Shown here in pieces: positions 1 through 5,484 of a stretch of DNA of 7,374 bases. The notes below the pieces were generated by a model that saw only the letters and a list, made by a program, of their open reading frames with translations, was not told where the DNA came from and searched no databases. A program made the translations under genes and the position numbers. Source of the stretch: DASQDN01 sp035630195. Its GTDB lineage: Bacteria > Acidobacteriota > Terriglobia > Bryobacterales > Bryobacteraceae. The DNA lies in contig DASQLD010000272.1 in the NCBI GenBank assembly GCA_035630195.1, forward strand, positions 1-7,374, in the 5' to 3' direction. Numbering within the stretch: position 1 is the first letter of the stretch; every line of letters starts with the position of its first letter.

Positions 1-2
1 CC

Positions 3-797
3 CTCAATTACTCTACGCCGATCGTGCGGAGAACGAAAGATGGCGGTGAGGAGATTGTAGCCATCGGGTCTGGCCGGGTGATCGGTTACGATGCCAAAAC
101 GGGCGATGAGCGTTGGTCTCGTGAAATGCCGAATGGCAGCATCATTTCAAGTCCTGCGTTTGCTGACGACATCGTCTTCACGCAAACCTTCTCTCAGGAG
201 GTCCTACCCTCCTTCGATGATCTGTTGAAGAAGTCGGACAAGGACGGTAACGGCGTTCTATCGGGCGCTGAGTTCGGCGAGGGACAACTTGGACGCGTCC
301 TTACTGCATTCGGCAGCATGGCGGGGACTCGCGATGGCATTGTCGACAGGGAAGAATGGGCGGAAGTTTGGCGATGGGTTGGGAAGCCAGCCCTCACGGC
401 GATCCGTTTAGATGGAAACGACAACCGTCCGGAGACCGCGTGGACCCAGCTTCGCAGTGTTGCCCGTGTACCTACGCCTTTGGTTTTGAACGGCGTACTC
501 TACATGATCGCCAACGGTGGAATTCTCACGTCAGTACAGGCATCGAACGGCGCGCTTGGCAAGGTAGGACGGCTGGAAGGAGCCCTGGACGATTACTGGT
601 CGTCTCCAGTCGGTGCGGGCGACAAGATATTCTTTGTCGCTGAAAGCGGCAAGATTGTGGTCATCAAGGCGGGCCTTGATTGGCAGATACTTGCCGTTAA
701 CGATCTTGACGAGCAAAGTTATGCGACTCCAGCGCTTTCCGCAGGCCAGATTGTGATCAGGACGGCAAGTTCGCTGTGGAAGTTCGGGGTTCATTGA
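3..797 (+). CDS. PQQ-like beta-propeller protein with inserted EF-hand pair (5' partial)
   Basis: The frame is open to the left edge; codons before the GTG at 24 read LNYSTPI, a normal propeller lead-in, so the true start lies upstream. Residue numbers here count from that GTG. The first part (residues about 10-55) has the PQQ-like pattern of a strand, then YDAKTGDERW, then SSPAFADDIVF. The end (about 148-257) resumes with TPLVLNGVLYMI and closes with YATPALSAGQIVIRT, typical last-blade wording of PQQ_2/YWTD-like propellers. Between these blades sits an EF-hand pair. The first loop, DKDGNGVLSGAE (72-83), is canonical, with D1, D3, N5, G6, L8 and E12. The second (100-111) is degenerate but keeps D5, G6, V8 and E12. 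The protein is probably exported and may bind calcium, but the signal peptide is off-window. No PQQ-dehydrogenase catalytic residues are visible, so an enzymatic role is not supported. The gene ends convergently with the HEAT/SEC-C gene. Confidence 0.85.
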   Translation, partial: LNYSTPIVRRTKDGGEEIVAIGSGRVIGYDAKTGDERWSREMPNGSIISSPAFADDIVFTQTFSQEVLPSFDDLLKKSDKDGNGVLSGAEFGEGQLGRVLTAFGSMAGTRDGIVDREEWAEVWRWVGKPALTAIRLDGNDNRPETAWTQLRSVARVPTPLVLNGVLYMIANGGILTSVQASNGALGKVGRLEGALDDYWSSPVGAGDKIFFVAESGKIVVIKAGLDWQILAVNDLDEQSYATPALSAGQIVIRTASSLWKFGVH

Positions 798-858
798 TTC
801 GCGATTGAAATTAAGCGGACTTGATAACCACCGATGAAGGCCCCAGGCTTTCGGCAAT

Positions 859-898
859 TCACTTTGAAGGTTTGTCGCGCATGGTGAGATTCAAGTGA
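859..898 (+). repeat. Imperfect inverted repeat downstream of the propeller gene
   Basis: TCACTTTGAA (859-868) faces TTCAAGTGA (890-898), giving a 9-bp stem with one bulged base and a loop of about 21 nt. It lies 61 nt after the stop codon of the propeller gene. There is no following T-run, so an intrinsic terminator is only a weak possibility. Confidence 0.25.
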
Positions 899-911
899 GA
901 AACATTGCCGA

Positions 912-941
912 GAAATGACATCGCTTCCGCCATGTCATTTC
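912..941. terminator. Perfect 10-bp hairpin between convergent genes (possible terminator)
   Basis: GAAATGACAT (912-921) is exactly complementary in reverse to ATGTCATTTC (932-941), with a 10-nt loop. On the minus strand the hairpin begins 18 nt after the TAG stop of the HEAT/SEC-C gene, where an operon terminator would be expected. On the plus strand it is 114 nt after the propeller gene stop. The stem is AT-rich and neither side is followed by a U-run, so it is not a classical intrinsic terminator. A bidirectional pause site or 3'-end stabiliser would fit as well. Confidence 0.4.
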
Positions 942-959
942 ACGCTGCCGGACGCCTCT

Positions 960-2465
960 CTAAGCACCACAACACTTCTTATACTTTTTGCCGCTGCCGC
1001 AGGGGCATGGATCATTGCGGCCGATCTTGCCCGTTGGCGCTGGAGCTGGTTCGTCTTCAGTCTCGCCAAAGAAGACAGGTTTGTGGCCATGCAACAACAA
1101 GCGCTCGTCGAGTGCGAGTTGAACGATCTCAACTTCCTCTTCGGCGAAGCCGCCGGCCATATCTTCAATGCGGCGGAAGAGCGCCCGAATGCGACCTCGG
1201 GAAATGTCGGCGCGAGCAGAAAGCGCAAAAGCGAACAGCGCGTCCGAGCGGTACTCATCGTCATCGAAGAATCGTTTGAGATCATCAGCGTGCTCAGTGA
1301 TGCCGAGATAGCCGATACCATAGATAGCCTCGCGCTTGATTTCAGGATCCTGATCGTTGAGATGTTTCGGGAAGTAGGACCCAAATGTGCGATCAAACGA
1401 GTTCCGCATCGCCTCCATGGCTTGGATGCGGGTTTTCGGATTATCGTAGAACTCGACAGCATAACGCCGGACGGGGTCTTTTCCCGCATCGCGCGCTAAA
1501 CCCAGTAACGCGCCCGCGCGCTCTTCCATGGGTGCGTTGGCGTCCTTGAGTTTCGCGATCAATTCCTGCCGAAGTTCGCCATCGTTGTCGGCTTCCTGGT
1601 CCTCCGATTCAATCCCGGACCCTAAAGCCTGCCAAGCCTTGGCGCGGACCACGACGTCTTCATCCGTACGGGCATGCTCGAGAAGTTTTTTCCGGATCTC
1701 CTCGTCAAAGTCGCGGTTCACCCAGCTTCCCACCGCAGAGGCGCGATACTCAGCATCGACAGATTCAAGGAGCGAAACGCGCTCTTCGTCCGTCAGCGCT
1801 TCGATGGCGGGACCGGATTTCTCCGGATAATCGGCCCAGATATCGTAGACCGAAATGACATCTTCATCGACGGGACGTCCGATTTGCTGAATCGCGTCGA
1901 GAATGTCCTGACGCAGATGGGTCTCTTCCCCGGTGAGAGTGCTCAGCAGATTCTCGAGCGCGGGCTTACCGGCAGGATCGCCATAGAGGCCGAGACAAAG
2001 CGCTCCATCCCCCGCATCGTATTCAAGCCGGTCGAGCAGGAGCTCAAGGACCCGAGGATCGTGGATGCGGAACGAAGCCAGAAGAAACGCAACTTCACCT
2101 GCCTGGTCTTCTTCCAAGCTATTAAAGAGCTGGATCAGCGGCTCGAGCGCCTGTTCACGGATCGGGTATAAAGCCTCGACAAGACTGTCGGGAAGTGTCT
2201 CGGGGTCCCTGCGAATGTACTCGATGAAAAATGGAATCGCTTCCGGTGTGCGGAGATAACGAAAAATATCGAGCAATTCCTCATCGAGGTGGATGGGATT
2301 AGCTTCGTGATCCTCTATACCGAAACGAACGAGATCGGGAACTGTTTTCGATGGGTCGTCGATAAGGGCATGCAGGAGGCGGTGGTCAAAGCCAATGCGG
2401 CCCTGCGCAGCCTCCTGCAACAAATCGTAAGCGCCATGCTCGTGAAATTGCGACGGAGTTATCAA
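960..2465 (-). CDS. HEAT-repeat protein with C-terminal SEC-C zinc-binding motif
   Basis: This is a 501-residue, strongly acidic, mostly helical protein with no signal peptide or membrane segment, so probably cytosolic. Most of its length shows HEAT-like helical pairs, for example at about 135-195, 255-285, 310-360 and 370-415 (PEIKREAIYGIGYLG is typical). The last 20 residues are a full SEC-C motif, GRNDPCPCGSGKKYKKCC (482-499), with Cys487, Cys489, Cys498 and Cys499 as likely zinc ligands; in SecA this motif contacts SecB and the ribosome. The HEAT part suggests protein binding. It is the last gene of the operon, 26 nt after the M56 gene. The start is uncertain: a TGA lies five codons upstream in frame, the only nearby candidate is TTG at 2465, and the best ribosome-binding sequence (AAGGGA, 2466-2471) directly abuts it. 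The family assignment is firm; the function is unknown. Confidence 0.85.
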   Translation of the reverse strand: MITPSQFHEHGAYDLLQEAAQGRIGFDHRLLHALIDDPSKTVPDLVRFGIEDHEANPIHLDEELLDIFRYLRTPEAIPFFIEYIRRDPETLPDSLVEALYPIREQALEPLIQLFNSLEEDQAGEVAFLLASFRIHDPRVLELLLDRLEYDAGDGALCLGLYGDPAGKPALENLLSTLTGEETHLRQDILDAIQQIGRPVDEDVISVYDIWADYPEKSGPAIEALTDEERVSLLESVDAEYRASAVGSWVNRDFDEEIRKKLLEHARTDEDVVVRAKAWQALGSGIESEDQEADNDGELRQELIAKLKDANAPMEERAGALLGLARDAGKDPVRRYAVEFYDNPKTRIQAMEAMRNSFDRTFGSYFPKHLNDQDPEIKREAIYGIGYLGITEHADDLKRFFDDDEYRSDALFAFALSARADISRGRIRALFRRIEDMAGGFAEEEVEIVQLALDERLLLHGHKPVFFGETEDEPAPAPTGKIGRNDPCPCGSGKKYKKCCGA

Positions 2466-2491
2466 TCCCTTAGGATCTCACAACACAAGCT

Positions 2492-4036
2492 CTATTCCCT
2501 GTGCGCGAGGGCGAAGTTGACGGTGATCATCGTGCTGACTTCAATGCTGACGCCGTTCAGCAACGTAGGGGCATACTTCCACTGTTTGACCGCGTTGACC
2601 GCAGAATTTATAAGCTCCTGGTTCACATCAGGAGAGATCGGGCGGACATTGAGGACATCTCCCTCTACACCGATCACCGCCTGGAGAATGACTGTTCCAC
2701 TTATCCCGGCGTCCTTCAAGTGCTGGGGATAATCGGGGTCGACTTTTTTGATCAACTGTGTGGGTCGGACGTTGCCGCCGACACGGATGCGCTGGGGACT
2801 CCCACCGGCGCGGTTGAGGCGGCTCGATGTCTCACCTTGGACGGTAATGGTGTCCTGTATGCTTCCGACATCGAGTCGAATCCCGAAGCTCATCGGAGCC
2901 CCTGCGGTGACTGTCACGCGCTGGAGATAGGGACGAAATCCGGGCGTTTTAACTTCGAGGTTATAGTCGCCTGCTTCGACCGAAGCGAACGACCAGTCGC
3001 CCGCGTTGCTGGAAGCGGTCGCGACAGTGCTCTTCGGCGGCGTGATACGCGATAGGACAACTGTGGCGTTCGGGATGACCGCTCCGGATATGTCGCCGAT
3101 TGTGCCGGAGATTCTTGAGGTGGTGGCTGCCGAGCTGCTTCCGGAGAAGAGGACGACAGCGATTGCTGTGCAGGAGATGGCTGCGATCTTCATCATGGTA
3201 GTAACGTTGCCTCGATTCATTTTTGGATTTAAGATGGCGCGAATGCGCGTCTCGAGCTGGGACCGAGTCGCCATCGCGACTGATGTGGAAAGCGCCTCAG
3301 CATGACATCGAATACCGGATGCGATTTCCACGAGATGCCGCGCATATTCACTGCTGCGATAGCCAAGGCGTAGGACACCGTCGTCGCACGCAAGCTCCCC
3401 TTCCCTGCGCATCTGCGCAAGAGCCAACCAAGCGAGCGGATGAAACCAATAAAGGCATGCGGTAACCTGCGCAATCATCTGGGTCAGCCAGTCGCGTCGT
3501 TCGATATGGACAAGCTCGTGAGCGAGGACCACCTGAAGGCGCTCCTGAGACCATTCGGATGCTTCGACCGGAAGAAGGACGACGGGTCGCAGAAAGCCGA
3601 AGGTTTCGGGCACACTGATCCGGTCGCTGAGACGGACAGAGATAGCCGGATTATCGACAGTAATCTTTGACAGAGTCGAAGAGCGCCGCCGCAGATAAAC
3701 TCGGACCAACGCCAGGATTAATCTTGCGCTGACCAAGGCGCAGCCTACAAACCATGCGGCTGTGATCACTTCCGCGGAGGTCCAGGAGCGCGCCTGATTG
3801 GCAACGGTCGCTATGTTGACGGTGTTCGTTGGTGGCGGTGTGAGGATAATCTGGGGCGCGCCGGCAGGCTTCCATGATGAGGCTATGGGCAGAAGTAACG
3901 CGGCGATTGTGGCGAGCCACCACGTAAGATGGCGTGAGGCGGCGGTATGCGAACGCAGCAGCCATGCGACGAGCGCCGCGACGGCGAAGACGACTGTAGC
4001 GCCGGCGGTCTGTTCCATGAAGAATTTCGTATCCAT
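2492..4036 (-). CDS. BlaR1-like M56 metallopeptidase with carboxypeptidase-regulatory-like and TonB C-terminal domains
   Basis: The start is taken as ATG 4036, with AGGAAGG six bases upstream and a TGATG overlap with the blaI stop; GTG 4039 is the alternative and adds one residue. Numbering below is from GTG 4039. Three membrane helices (about 12-28, 38-55, 90-114) precede a cytosolic M56 domain. It has zinc motif HELVH (174-178), conserved YWFHPLAW (197-204) and ELACDD, whose Glu215 is the expected third zinc ligand. A fourth helix (about 283-300) leads to the periplasm. There, instead of the penicillin-binding sensor of BlaR1/MecR1, residues about 307-402 form a carboxypeptidase-regulatory-like domain (SGTIGDISGAVIPNATVVL through VGSIQDTITVQG), as at the N-terminus of acidobacterial TonB-dependent receptors. 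Residues about 425-512 form a TonB C-terminal domain (DPDYPQHLKDAGISGTVIL, AVKQWKYAPTLLNG). By analogy it triggers inactivation of the BlaI repressor encoded just upstream. The stimulus is unknown, and beta-lactam sensing is not supported. Confidence 0.9.
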   Translation of the reverse strand: MDTKFFMEQTAGATVVFAVAALVAWLLRSHTAASRHLTWWLATIAALLLPIASSWKPAGAPQIILTPPPTNTVNIATVANQARSWTSAEVITAAWFVGCALVSARLILALVRVYLRRRSSTLSKITVDNPAISVRLSDRISVPETFGFLRPVVLLPVEASEWSQERLQVVLAHELVHIERRDWLTQMIAQVTACLYWFHPLAWLALAQMRREGELACDDGVLRLGYRSSEYARHLVEIASGIRCHAEALSTSVAMATRSQLETRIRAILNPKMNRGNVTTMMKIAAISCTAIAVVLFSGSSSAATTSRISGTIGDISGAVIPNATVVLSRITPPKSTVATASSNAGDWSFASVEAGDYNLEVKTPGFRPYLQRVTVTAGAPMSFGIRLDVGSIQDTITVQGETSSRLNRAGGSPQRIRVGGNVRPTQLIKKVDPDYPQHLKDAGISGTVILQAVIGVEGDVLNVRPISPDVNQELINSAVNAVKQWKYAPTLLNGVSIEVSTMITVNFALAHRE

Positions 4037-4446
4037 CACAAACCTTCCTTCTTTGCTTTGTCGATGAGTCCGGAGAGGCGCTTGAGTTCCGCTTCGGACA
4101 GCCTTCCCGCTGATCCGTCTAATAGTGCTGCTACCACCTGCTCGGCCGAACCGTCGAAGAACGTATCCACGAGACGGCGGAGGGCGGAGTCCCGGGCCTG
4201 TTCGCGCGGGATCGTGGGTAGGAACACGTAACGCATCCCCTGCTCCTCATGTCGAAGATATCCTTTTTCTTCTAGGACCCGAAGCTGGGCGCGTACTGTA
4301 GAGTAGTTGGGAACTTCCGGGAGTCCTTGTTGAACATCGACCGCAGTAGCTCTACCGAGCTTGTAGATAACGTCCATAATCTGACGCTCCCGCCGGCTCA
4401 GCTTACTTTCGGGTTCATCCGCCTTTGTTTTACGTGCTAGTTTCAT
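4036..4446 (-). CDS. blaI: BlaI/MecI/CopY-family winged-helix repressor
   Basis: This 136-residue protein has the normal length and layout of the family. LSRRERQIMDVIYKLGRATAVDV (16-38) opens the winged helix, and NYSTVRAQLRVLEEKGYL (47-64) contains the recognition helix. A wing, HEEQGMRYVFLP (66-77), follows. The C-terminal dimerisation part contains RRLVDTFFDGSAEQVVAALL (90-109). In BlaI/MecI the protease-dependent cut falls at an Asn-Phe bond in this region; here the nearest equivalent is Thr95-Phe96. It is first in an operon with the M56 membrane protease, overlapping it by TGATG, as is usual for repressor/sensor pairs. Two dyads overlapping its promoter and start codon suggest it represses its own operon. 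The symbol denotes the family; the biological ligand need not be a beta-lactam. Confidence 0.92.
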   Translation of the reverse strand: MKLARKTKADEPESKLSRRERQIMDVIYKLGRATAVDVQQGLPEVPNYSTVRAQLRVLEEKGYLRHEEQGMRYVFLPTIPREQARDSALRRLVDTFFDGSAEQVVAALLDGSAGRLSEAELKRLSGLIDKAKKEGL

Positions 4447-4450
4447 AGCA
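4435..4450. promoter_or_regulatory. Putative BlaI operator 1, over the blaI start codon
   Basis: TGCTA (4435-4439), six bases, TAGCA (4446-4450) form a perfect 5-bp dyad. It covers the blaI ATG (4446-4444). The same dyad with the same spacing recurs 19 bp away, so chance is unlikely. A site here would lie just downstream of the predicted transcription start. Its assignment to BlaI is inferred from its position and from the family habit of autoregulation; the half-site is not the TACA/TGTA core of MecI or CopY sites. Confidence 0.6.
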
Positions 4451-4453
4451 TCT

Positions 4454-4469
4454 TGCTAGGAAAATAGCA
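4454..4469. promoter_or_regulatory. Putative BlaI operator 2, over the operon -10 box
   Basis: TGCTA (4454-4458), six bases, TAGCA (4465-4469) is a second copy of the dyad, sharing the extended left half TGCTAG with operator 1. It contains the proposed -10 hexamer (4461-4466), so a bound dimer would block RNA polymerase. Centre-to-centre distance to operator 1 is 19 bp, a little under two helical turns, so two dimers could bind nearly the same face. Confidence 0.65.
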
Positions 4470-4489
4470 CATGGTCAGGTAAGCGTCAA
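4461..4489 (-). promoter_or_regulatory. Sigma70-type promoter of the blaI-M56-HEAT/SEC-C operon
   Basis: On the minus strand, TTGACG (4489-4484) is followed by a 17-nt spacer and TATTTT (4466-4461). A TG one base before the -10 makes it an extended -10 promoter. Transcription would begin near 4454, only about 8 nt before the blaI ATG. The message would be almost leaderless, with no room for a ribosome-binding site. The -10 box lies inside operator 2. Confidence 0.6.
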
Positions 4490-4536
4490 GAAGTTTTTGC
4501 GCGATTTGCGTTAGCCTAGCGTCAGGACGTTTGGAA

Positions 4537-5457
4537 ATGTCTCGTCTAATTCTTTTGCTGGCGTTCTGTGTCGCCCCGGGAACTGCAACGGTTCAGGCAA
4601 TGCGCGAGGTCACTTACGCCTACACGGACCGCATAGTTCCAACTTTCGACAAAGGATACCTCTTGACCGTCGAGAGGCCTGGCACGCTTGTTGTCTATGG
4701 TCCCGACGGCTTGATGGCGTTTCGAAAAACGTTGATGAGTCCGGAAGGTCGACCCTGCTCGGTGATGCATTCCGCTATCGACACGGATCGGACGATCGCG
4801 GTCGCCGTTGCTTTTCATGACTCTCAATCGCGCGCGGGTATTTACTTTCTCGATTTACGTGGAGAGAAGGTCCGGTTCATCGATACGAAGCGTTACCTGG
4901 CATCGTTCGTGACATTCGACCGCGAGCATTCGCTTTGGAGTGTGGGGTGGCAGAGGGATGAAGTTCGGGTTGACTTTGCCGATTCTCAGGATTACAACGT
5001 TGTGCGGAAGTATGCGCGCTCCGGGGAGGAGATCGGATCATTTCTGCCGCGCTCGCAATGGAAGCATAAGTTGGAGCCGGGAGGCGGGAGTGGTGGCTAT
5101 TGGCACATGGCCGCCGCGGAGGACCGCATCGGCGCGATGATGTACGAGAATACTGAGAATGAGGCCGAGTGGGTCGAATGGGATCTGCAGGGCAAACTAT
5201 TGTCTCGAACTGTGCTTACGGAAGACTTGTTTGGCGGCAGGGCTTACAGGAGCGACGGTAAGTTGTTCGCGCGAATTTTGACGCGCGAACCCGGAAAGCA
5301 AAGAAGGCTTAGCGTTCTCGACACGAAGACGGGAAAGTGGAGTGAGGTCGCGAATGAACTGCCTCGCGATTCCGCTTTGTTACTCGGCGCCGACGGCAAG
5401 CATCTGATCTTTACTACGGGAACAACATATCGACTGCTTTGGGTTGCCGTGGAGTAA
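4537..5457 (+). CDS. Secreted protein of unknown function, probably beta-propeller
   Basis: I chose ATG 4537 because AGGA (4524-4527) lies nine bases upstream; the in-frame TTG at 4531 has only three. Residues 1-21 form a classical signal peptide (MSRLILLLAFCVAPG, cut likely after TVQA). The mature part of about 285 residues is beta-rich, with repeated strand-turn units such as GTLVVYGPDGLMAFRKTL, AGIYFLDLRGEKVRFID, EWVEWDLQGKLLSRTVL, RRLSVLDTKTGKWSEV and SALLLGADGKHLIFTTG. This resembles irregular TolB/NHL-type propeller blades. I do not recognise a named family and see no catalytic motif. It is transcribed away from the blaI operon across 90 nt containing the two operator dyads. I found no convincing -35/-10 pair of its own. 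It ends 2 nt from the convergent methyltransferase gene. Confidence 0.8.
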   Translation: MSRLILLLAFCVAPGTATVQAMREVTYAYTDRIVPTFDKGYLLTVERPGTLVVYGPDGLMAFRKTLMSPEGRPCSVMHSAIDTDRTIAVAVAFHDSQSRAGIYFLDLRGEKVRFIDTKRYLASFVTFDREHSLWSVGWQRDEVRVDFADSQDYNVVRKYARSGEEIGSFLPRSQWKHKLEPGGGSGGYWHMAAAEDRIGAMMYENTENEAEWVEWDLQGKLLSRTVLTEDLFGGRAYRSDGKLFARILTREPGKQRRLSVLDTKTGKWSEVANELPRDSALLLGADGKHLIFTTGTTYRLLWVAVE

Positions 5458-5484
5458 TCTCAGTCGCGAGTCGTCATGTTGTTC
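5420..5484. repeat. Inverted repeat spanning two convergent gene ends
   Basis: GAACAACAT (5420-5428) pairs perfectly with ATGTTGTTC (5476-5484). Inside it, after a symmetric 2x2 mismatch, CGACT (5431-5435) pairs with AGTCG (5469-5473), giving 14 pairs in a 16-bp imperfect stem. The loop (5436-5468) holds both stop codons. Since the two genes are separated by only 2 nt, this structure could mark the 3' ends of both messages. It has no T-run, and both arms are coding sequence, so chance cannot be excluded. Confidence 0.4.

Noticed and set aside
915..1499. 194-codon open frame on the plus strand
   Set aside because: It lies wholly antisense to the HEAT/SEC-C gene, its protein resembles no family, and the opposite strand encodes a clear SEC-C motif and HEAT repeats.
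1674..2171. 165-codon open frame on the plus strand inside the HEAT/SEC-C gene
   Set aside because: It is antisense to well-supported coding sequence, and its length is explained by the codon bias of the real gene.
2501..3055. 184-codon open frame on the plus strand opposite the TonB and receptor-like domains
   Set aside because: The minus strand encodes recognisable conserved domains here; the plus-strand product is compositionally random.
2492..4036. Beta-lactam resistance sensor
   Set aside because: There is no penicillin-binding domain with SxxK and KTG motifs; the C-terminal half is clearly receptor-like plus TonB_C.
4037..4039. GTG as the start of the M56 gene
   Set aside because: It would add only one residue and sits three bases from the ribosome-binding site. 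ATG at 4036-4034 has better spacing and a TGATG overlap with the repressor stop.
4506..4521. A third copy of the operator dyad near TTAGCCTAGCG
   Set aside because: Only one half resembles TAGC; the other arm does not match TGCTA at the required spacing.
4537..4599. Lipoprotein signal with Cys11 in the secreted protein
   Set aside because: The residue before the cysteine is Phe and the cysteine lies within the hydrophobic core, so it is not a lipobox. An ordinary signal peptide fits better.
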